Source of the DNA: Paenibacillus silviterrae
Lineage (GTDB): Bacteria > Bacillota > Bacilli > Paenibacillales > NBRC-103111
Length of the DNA: 64,000 bases
Assembly: GCF_030167925.1 (NCBI RefSeq)
Contig: NZ_JASKUT010000001.1
Location: 434,001 to 498,000 of the forward strand
Direction of reading: 5' to 3'
Every line of letters starts with the position of its first letter. Within the stretch, counting starts at the first letter, position 1. This document shows, in pieces, positions 6,716 to 15,510 of this stretch. Made by a program: the position numbers and the translations under genes. Below the pieces are notes generated by a model, which did not search any database, was not told where the DNA came from, and was given only the letters and a program-made list of their open reading frames with translations.

Positions 6716-7560
6716 TTACATGATGCGGAACGCCTTACGGTTATTCAAGATTGCGTAAATCCAGTGGACCAATTTATTTCCACAGGCAACTAGAGCTACC
6801 TTATGTGGTTTTCCTTCTGCTCTTTTTCGTTCATAAATTTCCTTCAATCTGGTGTTTCGGGAACGAATTAACCCGCATTGAACAGCCATTATTAAAGCGT
6901 ATCGAAGCTGCCGAGCACCACGCTTTGTAATGCGATTCTGGGTTGCTGTAAACTTGCCGGATGAAAAGACGCTTGGATCTATTCCCGCATATGCCACAAG
7001 TTTCTTGGGATGATTAAATCGATCGATTTCTCCGATCTCGGCTAAAATTGTTGCAGCAATTTTGGGTCCGATACCAGGAATCGATTGAATTAACTCATAG
7101 TCTTCAATTTCTTCAGCCAGGGTATCAATGTTCTGTTCCAACTCAGCGCTCCTGGTACTGAAGAATCAAGGTTACAAGTATTCTTAAATTAACGAGTTGA
7201 CTCGAATACATAGTCTGCTTAAACGGATTCCTTTTGGCTGCTTCTAAAAGCCTTTGTACTCGTTCATTAATCCAAGAATCAGAACGTCCTCTCCTTGAAG
7301 TGAGCAGGGATGCAATACTGGATTTAAGCTGGCTCACGTCGGTTTGTAGGACCGATTGTGAAGTGGGATACTGGCTTAAAAACTTGAGTGAAACCTTAGA
7401 ATAAAGGGCTCCAAACACACCTTTGTACTCTGGAAACACTTGATCCAAGACTGCATGAAACTGCAACTTCGTTTGTACACACATGTTAGACAGGGCTTCG
7501 TGTTGACGTGTTAGAGAGCGTAAATTGAGCAGTTGAACGCCTCTTTTTCTAAAGTCCTGA
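6716..7560 (-). pseudogene. IS110/IS1111-type transposase remnant (frameshifted, N-terminus missing)
   Basis: The minus-strand frame from about 7560 to 7146 reads FQDFRKRGVQLLNLRSLTRQ, then HEALSNMCVQTKLQFHAVLD, then QVFPEYKGVF. It stops at 7145-7143 after QYQER, and homology resumes in another frame (ELEQNIDTLAEEIEDYEL, then SIPGIGPKIAATILAEIGEI, LVAYAGIDPSVFSSGKF, ITKRGARQLRYALI). One extra base or two missing bases near 7142 explain the shift. The DEDD catalytic half is absent. This is a different subgroup from the elements at 2303 and 7.7 kb. Confidence 0.85.
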
Positions 7561-7610
7561 AACTCTTTGGGTTAAATATGTACGTTCAATATACTGCATC
7601 CATCGAAATG

Positions 7611-7700
7611 ATTGAATTAAACGGGAGACGATAGTTGAATAAACAACCAGAATAGAGCTGCCGGCGCCTTTCGACAGCTTCATTACGTTAACGGGCAGCA
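7611..7700 (+). repeat. Dispersed hairpin repeat, copy R6
   Basis: ATTGAATTAAACGGGAGACG at the left, ACGTTAACGGGCAGC at the right, with an imperfect hairpin AGCTGCCGG (7655-7663) / CGACAGCT (7672-7679). The 5' end of the following IS110 copy, projected from the 113-bp leader of the intact element, falls close to 7692, that is, at or in the right-hand motif of this repeat. Confidence 0.75.
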
Positions 7701-7804
7701 TTCCTATTATGAAGAATTACGAAGTTTGAGAAATAAAAAGACTCCTTGGTATGATGTTAATGGGTTCACGATGCTGGCCAGCGACCGGATCCAAAAACAA
7801 TCCA

Positions 7805-9052
7805 AGGAACTACAAGACGAATTCTACTCAAAATGAACGCATTAATCAAATTACTTCTTCTACCTTAGTTGTCGGAGTCGAGTTCGGGAAATACATCTCG
7901 TTTGAAAATAGCCGAGAAGATTTTGAATTGTTCGTTAGCTGGTTCAAGAAGATTGCGACGGAGCAAGGGTTCCAGGACGTTATAGTCGGTATGGAGCCGA
8001 CCGGCCACTACTGGCTGAACCTGGCCTATTTTCTAAGAGAAAAGCAGGTTACATGCGCTGTGGTTAATCCGCTGCACGTGAAGAAAAGCAAGGAACTGGA
8101 TGACAATTCACCGACCAAGAATGACATCAAAGATGCCAAAGTTATAGCACAGTTCATCAAAGACGGAAGATACGCTGTACCCAATCTTCTCCAGGGCGTT
8201 TATGCCGAACTAAGGGAAGCAATGAAAATTCGCGATCATCTGTCGACTGACCTGCGTGTAGTGCAAGGCCGCGTTCATAATTGGCTGGATCGGTATTTTC
8301 CAGAGTTCCTTACCGTGTTTAAAGATTGGGAATGTAAGTCAGCACGTCAGATGCTCGCCCTTTGTTTGTTACCGCATGAGTTGGTTTCTCAGTCAGAGGA
8401 AGCCCTGTTAAGGCATCTAAGAGAGGTAGCCAAGCGAGGTCTTGGTATAGAACGTATGAGGAGTTTGAAAGCAGCAGCAAGCCGATCCGTGGGCATACGA
8501 GAAGGTGTAGCGTTAGCGAAACTCGAGCTCAAGCTGTTATTGACGCAATACGAGCTGCTGATAAGCAAGTTTGAAGAGCTTGACGCAGAGCTTGATGGGC
8601 TCTTGAAGCAAATCCCTCATGTGAAGTCACTACTGGCCATTAAAGGAATTGGCCGGGACAGTATTGCTGGTTTCCTCGCCGAAGTTGGCGACATTGAGCG
8701 TTACCGGCATCCTAAGCAAATTATTAAGCTCGCGGGTTTGAATCTAAAAGAAAACACGTCAGGGAAACACAAGGGATAGACAAAGATCACGAAGCGCGGC
8801 CGAAAACGATTACGAGCACTGCTTTTCCGCGTCATGATGCCATTAGTGGCTAAGAATCGTGCATTTAAGGCGCTACACCAGTACTACACGAAACGGCCAG
8901 CTAATCCATTGAAAAAGATGCAGTCGCTCATTGCGCTATGCAGTAAGCTGATTCGAATACTCTTTGGTGTCCTGAAAAAGGGGCATCGATTTAGTGAGAA
9001 TAAGATGTTGCAGGATATCCCCCGGTTCACAGAAGTGTCGTTAGCAGCTTAG
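7805..9052 (+). pseudogene. IS110-family transposase, decayed (internal deletion and TAG)
   Basis: The frame reads NYKTNSTQNERINQITSSTL then VVGVEFGKYISF: the segment that should carry the first catalytic Asp (DIA..HVARA..FRG) is missing, an in-frame deletion of roughly 20 codons. The rest is well kept (VGMEPTGHYWLNLAYFL, SPTKNDIKDAKVIAQFI, IKGIGRDSIAGFLAEVGD). At 8777-8779 a TAG follows ENTSGKHKG; the same frame continues (TKITKRGRKRLRALLF) to TAA at 9052. The expected start aligns with AGG at 7805. At least two inactivating changes make it non-functional. Confidence 0.85.
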
Positions 9053-9102
9053 ATACAATCTTGTAATAAATGACGAATGCAGATAACGAAGTACAGACAA
9101 CT

Positions 9103-9259
9103 GAAGCACGGATGAGTCGGAACAAAACTAACATACGGACGAAGATCCTGTCGGGCAGCATATCCGACCTCCACCTCATGGACAGGTTGAATGAAGGAAT
9201 GTGGGAGCGAAGACTCTGTGAGACATGGGAGGGTTGACCTCCATGAGGCGATGTGGAGA
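9103..9259 (+). ncRNA. Candidate bridge RNA region of the decayed IS110 copy
   Basis: Blocks GAAGCACGGA (9103-9112), CCGACCTCCAC (9164-9174), GAAGGAATG (9193-9201), GAGACATGGGAG (9220-9231) and TGGAGA (9254-9259) match, in order and spacing, the 3' region of the intact IS110 element (2628-2475 on the minus strand). The sequences between the blocks are different. Conservation outside the coding region between two diverged elements argues for an RNA or DNA function. Confidence 0.55.
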
Positions 9260-9536
9260 TCCAAAGGTGCGACCATAAATCTCCAGAATGTCCACTTTTT
9301 AAAAACAGGTGGTCTGGGTGGATGTGTTTTTTCGCTTTCTTCTCTCCCATATATTACATCTTCTACAACCTTGTTCCATAAAGTGCTTGTCTCGTACGAA
9401 AGAAAAACGTTCAGAATCTTAGAAAACAAGCGTATTTAAGAGGAAAACGATTCTACATAGAGGGAGTTTTGTTAAGTGGATAATAAAGGAAAATGTGGAG
9501 TACATGTCGAAGTTATGCAGCAGATGAATTTATAAG
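9260..9536. other. Non-coding 3' part of the IS110 relic and spacer
   Basis: No credible gene. By comparison with the intact element, the insertion sequence should end about 170 bp after TGGAGA, near 9430, but the exact end is not recognisable because the flanking target is not known. Minus-strand frames over this part have no start signals. Confidence 0.45.
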
Positions 9537-9554
9537 TTGAAGGGAGATATGAGA

Positions 9555-10025
9555 ATGAGCTTAAGGGTGGAACCTTTGGATTTACAAATGGCAGACATAT
9601 CGGGGTCTAAGTGGCAGGAGGTCAGAGCCGAGGAACTTAATATTGACAATGTCAGCTTGGCAAAGACGAAAATTAATAACACAAACATGAGTGAAATGTC
9701 TTTGAATGATGTTAATATGGGTGGAATTAAAATCTCGAATGCAAACTTGTCGGGTGTAGGTATTCAGCATGCGAACTTTAGTCACGCTGTTATTGACCAT
9801 GTCCATTTAGTTGGAACGGAATTTCATAATGTGGTTCTTCCTATGGAGGGGGATGGAAATTACAATCCCGATGGTCACTATAAACCATTAAGTTTTCATA
9901 ACTGTAACCTTTCCAATGGACAAATAAGAAATTGTGATTTATCAAATGTTGAGATAACTGATTGCGACATTACTGGATTGAAAATTAACGGTATCTTGAT
10001 TTCTGATTTAATCAAGAACGATTAA
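9555..10025 (+). CDS. Pentapeptide-repeat protein
   Basis: About 157 residues made largely of five-residue units of the form [AN][NDM]LS., for example TNMSEMSLNDVNMGGIKISN, ANLSGVGIQHANFSHAVI and CNLSNGQIRNCDLSNVEITD. Such repeats form a right-handed quadrilateral beta-helix; some members mimic DNA and protect gyrase, but most have no known role, and nothing here points to one. ATG at 9555 is chosen because AGGGAG (9541-9546) is 8 nt upstream; ATG 9549 and TTG 9537 are too close to or upstream of it. A single gene between IS110 DNA and repeat R7. Confidence 0.88.
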   Translation: MSLRVEPLDLQMADISGSKWQEVRAEELNIDNVSLAKTKINNTNMSEMSLNDVNMGGIKISNANLSGVGIQHANFSHAVIDHVHLVGTEFHNVVLPMEGDGNYNPDGHYKPLSFHNCNLSNGQIRNCDLSNVEITDCDITGLKINGILISDLIKND

Positions 10026-10110
10026 AGGACAAGTGACACGTTGTCTGCTTTGGCAGCCATATAGCTCAATATACCATCAGGACGAAGTTCGTCATGAAAC
10101 GGCAGCCTTG

Positions 10111-10186
10111 TTGAGCAATCGGGAATCGTTAGCTTCATAAGCAGCACAAGACGAGGTTGCCTGAAGGATCGGTAACCGCGTTAAGC
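10111..10186 (+). repeat. Dispersed hairpin repeat, copy R7 (diverged)
   Basis: TTGAGCAATCGGGAATCGTT leading into AGCTTCATAA resembles the left motif of the other copies. It is followed by hairpin GGTTGCC (10155-10161) / GGTAACC (10171-10177) and CGCGTTAAGC as in R5. More diverged than the other copies. Confidence 0.6.
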
Positions 10187-10209
10187 AACTAATTGGTGCG
10201 AGGTGTGAT

Positions 10210-10743
10210 ATGCAATATTTCATTGCTATTGTTCCTTCCGACGTATATAAACAACAAATCGAGACATTTCGTAATCGTTGGGTTAGTAACCGTTTAAAAG
10301 ATGTTGTGGAGCCCCACATTACTGTAAAGGCGCAGGGCGGCCTTACGGAAGATATGCGTTGGCTGAATAATGTTAGGGAAACTTGCCAAACATTCAAAAG
10401 CTTTAACTTATCAATTTCAGGGCCTGCAGCGTTTGGTAATGCCGTAGTATTCCTTGGTGTTGAATCGGATGAAATATACAATCTGCATAAGCGAGTAGTG
10501 GATGCCGTTTCTCCATCACCAGAACTGATTGATCGTTACTTCGAATTGGATCGCTTTCATCCACATTTGACCTTGGGGCAAACCTATTGGGGTATGAGCG
10601 AAACTGAGGTTGAAGATATGAAGCTCTCAGCGACTGACGACTTAGCTCCCTTTCCGTCTTTTCACGTCAATTACGTACGGGTATATAAAGAAATTGAACC
10701 AAACAAGTACATACCATTTGAAGATATCCAATTGGGTAGCTAA
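10210..10743 (+). CDS. 2H phosphoesterase (2'-5' RNA ligase/LigT-like)
   Basis: 177 residues with both HxT signature motifs of the 2H superfamily: PHITVKA (His36, Thr38) and HPHLTLGQT (His119, Thr121), spaced as usual. Family members hydrolyse or form 2',5' or cyclic phosphodiester bonds in RNA or nucleotides; in many bacteria the true substrate is unknown. ATG at 10210 follows GCGAGGTGTGAT, a usable ribosome binding site. Single gene between repeats R7 and R8; the stop lies about 18 nt before R8. Confidence 0.9.
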   Translation: MQYFIAIVPSDVYKQQIETFRNRWVSNRLKDVVEPHITVKAQGGLTEDMRWLNNVRETCQTFKSFNLSISGPAAFGNAVVFLGVESDEIYNLHKRVVDAVSPSPELIDRYFELDRFHPHLTLGQTYWGMSETEVEDMKLSATDDLAPFPSFHVNYVRVYKEIEPNKYIPFEDIQLGS

Positions 10744-10761
10744 CATTTTTAAAGTGATTCA

Positions 10762-10855
10762 ACTAATGATGAACGATGGCTTAATCCTACACATTAACAA
10801 GTTGCCTCAAGAATGACCGGCAGCTTTTTTTGTGTTCACCATTTAACTGGTTAGT
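10762..10855 (+). repeat. Dispersed hairpin repeat, copy R8
   Basis: CAACTAATGATGAACGATGG at the left and ATTTAACTGGTTAGTATGG at the right, with hairpin GTTGCC (10801-10806) / GGCAGC (10819-10824) followed by seven Ts. In this copy the hairpin would also work as an intrinsic terminator for the 2H phosphoesterase gene. Confidence 0.7.
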
Positions 10856-10904
10856 ATGGTACAATATGTAATTAAAAGGTACAAGGTGAGTAAGGGGAGA
10901 CTGG

Positions 10905-11335
10905 CAGCTTTAACGCGGAGTCGAGTTTGGAAGACCCATCACGTTTAAGAATAATCGGGAAGGCTTTGAATCGTTTGTGGGTTGATTCCAAAAGGCGTAT
11001 TACTCGGGAGAACAACAAGTTTTATGCGGCGTAGTTAATCCGCTGCACATGAAGAAAAGCAAAGAATTAAACGACAATTCGCCGACCAAGAACGACATTA
11101 ATGATGCCAAAGTCATCGCACAGCTTGTTAAAGATGGGAGATACGCCGTACCAATCTTCTCCAAGGGAAATATGCCGAACTAAGGGAAGCGATGAAAATT
11201 CGCGATCATCTGTCAACCAACCTGCGAGTGGTGCAAGGCGGGTTCATAATTGGTTGGATCGGACTTTCCAGAGTTCCCCACGGTATTCATGGATTGGGAA
11301 TGCAAGTCTATGGTGCTACAAGATGTCAAGATAGT
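10905..11335 (+). pseudogene. IS110 transposase relic
   Basis: DNA-level similarity to 7890-8350 of the decayed IS110 copy: for example GTTAATCCGCTGCACATGAA, then ACAATTCGCCGACCAAGAAC, then CTAAGGGAAGCGATGAAAAT. Several deletions and frame changes break it and both ends are missing. It marks a fourth IS110-type insertion in 11 kb. Confidence 0.8.
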
Positions 11336-11404
11336 TTTTAGATATAATCACATGACAAAGAGCTTGTCATATGGTTTGTTGATTTACCCCGGTTTGCCAC
11401 AAAC

Positions 11405-11441
11405 GAAGGAGCTAAGCGCATACAACTCGCATAGCTCCTTC
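11405..11441 (-). terminator. Terminator of the solute-binding protein gene
   Basis: GAAGGAGCTA (11405-11414) / TAGCTCCTTC (11432-11441) with inner GCG/CGC pairing, just downstream of the minus-strand gene ending at 11463. Confidence 0.75.
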
Positions 11442-11462
11442 GAGACAGCCTGTTTGTTTGCG

Positions 11463-12788
11463 CTAGTTTTTCTTGGACTCCTCAATACGTTTATTGATTT
11501 CCTCGTCCGCTTCCCGCAGCGCAGTATTGATATCCTTTCCGTCTATAACTACATCAAGAAATTTGTTATTCACAACAGTATCGCCATCTCCAATCAGGCT
11601 GGATATTTTGGCATTGCCGCTCAAAGCGGGCGGCGGGGCCGACGGATAATAATAGTAAGCGCCTACATTTTTGCCTTTCAAAAGGGGAGAATCGGAGCCA
11701 AACGCTTTCTTGATTTGCTCGTTAGTCGTCGGTGTGCGTACGCCCCGTTTGGATTCCATCATGAAAAATTCATCCGATACCAAGTAGGACAACACCTCAA
11801 AGGCCGCTTCCTTATGCTTGCTTGTAGACATAATGCTGTATATCCAAGGGGAGGGTTGATCGGCGATTTTCGGTTTATCCGCAAAGGTCGGCATCGAAAC
11901 AACATCCCAATTCATGCCTTCCGGGATCAGCTTTACATGGTTTAAGTCATTATTCATGACCGCCATGGCTATGTTTTGGTCCTTAGCGAACGCCTGCAGC
12001 TCGATGTTCGTCGCTCTTGTTTTCGTATCCCGGTTATTCCCGGGAATTTGATAAATGCGCACGAGGTTCTGAAAAAGCTTCTTCCACTCCTCTGTATTGA
12101 CGCTTGCCTTCTCCTTACTTGGGTCTATGGGCTTAAGTCCGTACGGGTTTTCCCTCAGCAAATAGCCGTGAAAGGTGGCAAGTCCCCTGTAATTGATCCC
12201 ATCAGCACTTCTTGTAAGCTGCCGGGCCAGGTTGTACACCTCGTCCCAGGTCATCCCGTTCGAAGGGTAGCTGACGCCGAATTTATCAAAGATATCTTTG
12301 TTATAGTACATCACCGAGGTGCTTGCTACAAAAGGAAAGCCATAAACACCCTTGCCACCTGTATATTGGTCGAGCGATTGAAGCGAAGCTTGGTCAAGCC
12401 GCTTGGTGTCGAAGTTATATTTTTTAATCAACTCCGACATGTCATATTCCAGCCCTAAGCTTTGTACTTTGTTCGGAAACCGGTTGTAAACGTACCAATA
12501 AATATCGGGCGGCGTTCCAGCCGTAACAAGATCGGCAATATCGTTACCTTTGCCCCGCTCGATATATTTCAGAGTAAGCCAAGGGAATTTTTTTCTAAGC
12601 GGCTCTGCGATTTCTTTCTCGAAATCCTCAGGTGTTTTGCCAAGCTCAGAAGCGAACACCAATTCTGTTGGCTCACGCTGAGCACTTTCTTGCAATGGCT
12701 TTACGGACTCCTCATTACCGCCGCCGGAGCATGCCGTCGATAGCATGGCCAATAGCAGAATAGGAGCAATCGTTCTCATTGATTTCAC
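11463..12788 (-). CDS. Extracellular solute-binding lipoprotein (ABC transporter family 1)
   Basis: About 441 residues. Signal peptide with lipobox LLAMLSTAC (Cys near residue 20) followed by a Gly/Ser-rich linker, so a membrane-anchored lipoprotein. The body has the type-1 sugar-binding pattern: ELVFASELGKTPEDFEKEIA, SVMYYNKDIFDKFGVSYPSN, GMTWDEVYNLARQLT, AAFEVLSYLVSDEF. GTG at 12788 is the start because AGGAGGG lies 6 nt upstream; longer frames start before the ribosome binding site. No permease gene is attached. It is divergent from the AraC-type sensor at 13072, so it may deliver or sense the ligand for system 1 alongside the lipoprotein at 17391; that link is inference. Confidence 0.9.
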   Translation of the reverse strand: MKSMRTIAPILLLAMLSTACSGGGNEESVKPLQESAQREPTELVFASELGKTPEDFEKEIAEPLRKKFPWLTLKYIERGKGNDIADLVTAGTPPDIYWYVYNRFPNKVQSLGLEYDMSELIKKYNFDTKRLDQASLQSLDQYTGGKGVYGFPFVASTSVMYYNKDIFDKFGVSYPSNGMTWDEVYNLARQLTRSADGINYRGLATFHGYLLRENPYGLKPIDPSKEKASVNTEEWKKLFQNLVRIYQIPGNNRDTKTRATNIELQAFAKDQNIAMAVMNNDLNHVKLIPEGMNWDVVSMPTFADKPKIADQPSPWIYSIMSTSKHKEAAFEVLSYLVSDEFFMMESKRGVRTPTTNEQIKKAFGSDSPLLKGKNVGAYYYYPSAPPPALSGNAKISSLIGDGDTVVNNKFLDVVIDGKDINTALREADEEINKRIEESKKN

Positions 12789-12963
12789 GGTAACCCTCCT
12801 AGTTATGACAATATATGCGTCCCGCGATCCAAGCTGCAACCGGTTACATCGCGTTCCACTTATCAGCATAGGGCGTAACAGCAGGATATCAAATGTAAAA
12901 ATTTATGATGCTAGTGGATAAAATTACAATAGAGCCCAATAGAGACGTGACGGCAAGAAATAA

Positions 12964-13005
12964 TATTTTACGACAAAATCATTCGTTGAAGTATTATTTC
13001 ACGAC
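12964..13005. promoter_or_regulatory. Direct repeat, candidate regulator site between divergent genes
   Basis: TATTTTACGAC (12964-12974) and TATTTCACGAC (12995-13005) are direct repeats whose starts are 31 bp apart, about three helical turns, the arrangement AraC-family proteins often bind. They lie between the binding-protein gene and the sensor gene. Confidence 0.5.
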
Positions 13006-13025
13006 GATTATAATAGATATCATAT

Positions 13026-13039
13026 TGCAAACGTTTACA
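13026..13039. promoter_or_regulatory. cre-like catabolite-repression site
   Basis: TGCAAACGTTTACA fits the CcpA operator consensus TGWAANCGNTNNCA with one mismatch (third base). It lies about 33 bp before the sensor gene start. Confidence 0.55.
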
Positions 13040-13071
13040 AGTTTAGCGATCGAAAAGGGAGGCTGGCCGGC

Positions 13072-15354
13072 ATGAATTCCGTTCGTAAACCAAGTTCATT
13101 CCGTAGGGCCCTCTTTTGGCGGTTTTTCACTACATATTTCGTTGTAATTCTCATTCCGGTGATCGCTGCAAGCCTTCTTGCTCATGTTCTGGTGGTGCGT
13201 ACGATCGAGAAGGATGCGGAGAAGCTGAACGACGTTATATTGACTCATTTTTCCAAGCAGACGGACACCGCGTTCACCTCCCTGAAGACAAATATGATTA
13301 ACATGCTCAGTACCTCGAATCTGCGGAGCTTACTGCTCGTCGCCGATGATTCGCCTGAGAATACGCAGCGGGCCGAGCTGATCTATTCCATTCGGGAGCA
13401 GCTGCTTAAGCTCAGCTCCGATCCGTTGGTATCGAACGCCTTTTTATATTTTGCCAATCACAATTTGATCATTGACTCGGAGACGTATACGGATAAAAGC
13501 TATTATTTTGACTTTCGTTATCCTTTGAGCGGAGGGGAAAAGACGGCTTTTCTGACCCATTTGACGAATAAAAAAATGATGGACTTCACTGATCTGCATG
13601 CGGATCACATCTCCGCTCTTATGAGTTATCCGTTTAATACGGATAGACCGGAGGTCTATTTGGTCGTGAATTTTCGGCAGGATCAGCTGATGGAGCATAT
13701 TCGGATCCCGGAGCAGTGGGTGACAGGAACGGCCATAGTAGCCGCGGAAGGCAGGATTGTGAGCCGCACCGGCCTCACAGATGAGGACACGATAGCAGTA
13801 GCGGAGCAGGTCCGTGTGAGTTCAAAGGGCACGCAATTTCTCATTGCTGACGACCAGGCGATATCGTTGCTTCAATCCTCGTTCGATGATTCTTGGGTTT
13901 ACGCTACGATCGCCGATGTTGGGACGTTGATGAAGCCTGCCCATATGGTAAGAGCTGCGAGCTGGGCTTTTCTTTGCTTCTTTCTGGTGGTTGGCAGTAT
14001 TGCTTCTTACTATTTAAGCCGGCGGCAATACCGCCCGATCAGGGAAATCAAGGAGCGGCTTGAAGCGCATCGGGTGTCGAATGAACCGCTTCGGAGCGAA
14101 GGCAACGAATTTGATGTCATCAAGCGGTTCTCCCAGGTCATTATCACGGAGAATCAAGAGCTCTCCCAGCAGGTGAACGGCATGTATCCGGTCGTACAGG
14201 AGCATTTCATTACCAAAATATTGCTGGGAGAGTACAGGGATTCGCTGTCGATCGAATATTATGCTAAGGAAATTGATTTTGTCTATGATAAAAACACAGC
14301 ACGTACGGTGCTCTGCATCGCGTTTCATTATGACTTCAAGGAGTATGACCGCTTATCCGAAACAAGCAAGTCGTTCATGATGATCGAGCTAAGAGAACGC
14401 ATCCTCAAATCGCTTCCATCGCCGGTCTGGCTCTGTCAAACGAAGCCGGGGATCTTGGCATGTGTTCTGCAGCAAGGAGCTCCTCCGGAGCTAGAGCCGG
14501 AGCCGGCCGCCGAACGAATCAAGGCTTTGCTTGAGCAGTACAGCCAGTATTACAAGGCGACGGTTGGCCTCGGGTCGACGGTTCATGCCGTTCACGAGCT
14601 GCATGTATCCTACGAGCAGGCCATGACCTCCCTTCAATATCGCGGCCTGGATGCCGATGTGGAAATTTGCAAAAGCACAGGGCCGGGGCTGCGCGGCCGT
14701 CCTGTAGGGGACAGCTTCTTGTCCGTGCAAGAGGTCACTCGGATCATGAATCAGTATAAGACGAAGGAATATGAGAAGCTGCTGCAGGCCGTGCTCGAAA
14801 TGCTGGAAGAGGGCCGGCGGCGGAACGCTGCGGCCATTCAGGTGAAGGCGCAGTGCGCCGATGTGCTCAATACCTGGGTTCGGGCGGTGGAATCGGAGCA
14901 AAGCGAGGTGAACATCCCGTTTTATTCCGGCTTATTCGAGCAACTGAACCGCTGCATGACCTGGGAGGAGCTCAGAAGCTGCTTCATGGAGATTCACAGC
15001 CAGCTGTTCCGCCTGGAGGAGACCGGCCGGAGGACGAAACAGTTTGCGGACATTCTGGCCTACATTCACGAGCATTATCATGAGGAGCTTTCCATCGAGC
15101 ATTTTGCCGGGCTGATGAACATGTCTAGCGGGCACTTCAGCCGTACCTTCAAGGAGGAGGTGGGGGAGAAGTACGTGGAATATATCGCGAAGTACCGGCT
15201 TATGAAGGCGAAGCAGTATTTGCTCGAAACCGACCTGAAAATCGATGACATCGCCGAGAAGGTGGGCTATTGGGGGCGCAATTCGTTTATCCGTACGTTT
15301 CGCAAATATGAAGGCATAACCCCTGCCAAATATCGGGCCATCCACCAGCCGTAA
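13072..15354 (+). CDS. Membrane-bound AraC-family transcriptional regulator, uptake system 1
   Basis: 760 residues. One transmembrane helix near residues 15-38 (FTTYFVVILIPVIAASLLAH), a ~260-residue extracytoplasmic sensor region, a second helix near 300-320 (AFLCFFLVVGSIASYYL), a cytoplasmic middle region, and a C-terminal two-part AraC HTH (ELSIEHFAGLMNMSSGHFSR ... DDIAEKVGYWGRNSFIRTFR). This is the single-protein sensor-regulator type common in paenibacilli beside Lpl-type transporters. ATG 13072 follows GGGAGG. It ends with its own terminator at 15356, so the permease operon behind it is a separate unit that it most likely activates in response to the transported sugar. Confidence 0.92.
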   Translation: MNSVRKPSSFRRALFWRFFTTYFVVILIPVIAASLLAHVLVVRTIEKDAEKLNDVILTHFSKQTDTAFTSLKTNMINMLSTSNLRSLLLVADDSPENTQRAELIYSIREQLLKLSSDPLVSNAFLYFANHNLIIDSETYTDKSYYFDFRYPLSGGEKTAFLTHLTNKKMMDFTDLHADHISALMSYPFNTDRPEVYLVVNFRQDQLMEHIRIPEQWVTGTAIVAAEGRIVSRTGLTDEDTIAVAEQVRVSSKGTQFLIADDQAISLLQSSFDDSWVYATIADVGTLMKPAHMVRAASWAFLCFFLVVGSIASYYLSRRQYRPIREIKERLEAHRVSNEPLRSEGNEFDVIKRFSQVIITENQELSQQVNGMYPVVQEHFITKILLGEYRDSLSIEYYAKEIDFVYDKNTARTVLCIAFHYDFKEYDRLSETSKSFMMIELRERILKSLPSPVWLCQTKPGILACVLQQGAPPELEPEPAAERIKALLEQYSQYYKATVGLGSTVHAVHELHVSYEQAMTSLQYRGLDADVEICKSTGPGLRGRPVGDSFLSVQEVTRIMNQYKTKEYEKLLQAVLEMLEEGRRRNAAAIQVKAQCADVLNTWVRAVESEQSEVNIPFYSGLFEQLNRCMTWEELRSCFMEIHSQLFRLEETGRRTKQFADILAYIHEHYHEELSIEHFAGLMNMSSGHFSRTFKEEVGEKYVEYIAKYRLMKAKQYLLETDLKIDDIAEKVGYWGRNSFIRTFRKYEGITPAKYRAIHQP

Positions 15355-15355
15355 G

Positions 15356-15391
15356 ATGGAGACTTCTTTTTTTCGGAAGTCTCCATTTTTT
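15356..15391 (+). terminator. Terminator after the system 1 regulator
   Basis: ATGGAGACTTC (15356-15366) / GAAGTCTCCAT (15376-15386) followed by TTTTT, two bases after the stop codon. Confidence 0.92.
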
Positions 15392-15510
15392 CATCCGACC
15401 CCGTACATCGAAAAAGGAGACCGCGGCAAATTTGCATGCTTTACGCTTGCGACGGTCGGTCTGTATAGTAAAGCCATCCACCGCCCCGGATTGACCAAAG
15501 GAGGGAGACC

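Noticed and set aside
7142..7146. Programmed frameshift in the IS110/IS1111-type transposase
   Set aside because: No slippery run is present at the join, the N-terminal catalytic half is missing as well, and IS110-family transposases are normally made from one frame.
4537..8779. Amber codon reassignment (TAG in the HxlR gene at 4537 and in the IS110 gene at 8777)
   Set aside because: Both genes show or sit next to other decay (deletion, truncated neighbour), and many intact genes in the window use TAG or other stops normally (for example pectinesterase and pectate lyase). Simple C-to-T mutation of CAG is enough.
853..10855. Calling the hairpin repeats integron attC sites
   Set aside because: The GTTAAC(G) core does not fit GTTRRRY, the copies contain direct-repeat-like ends rather than the R'/L'/L''/R'' order, cassettes carry their own promoters, and no integron integrase gene is visible.
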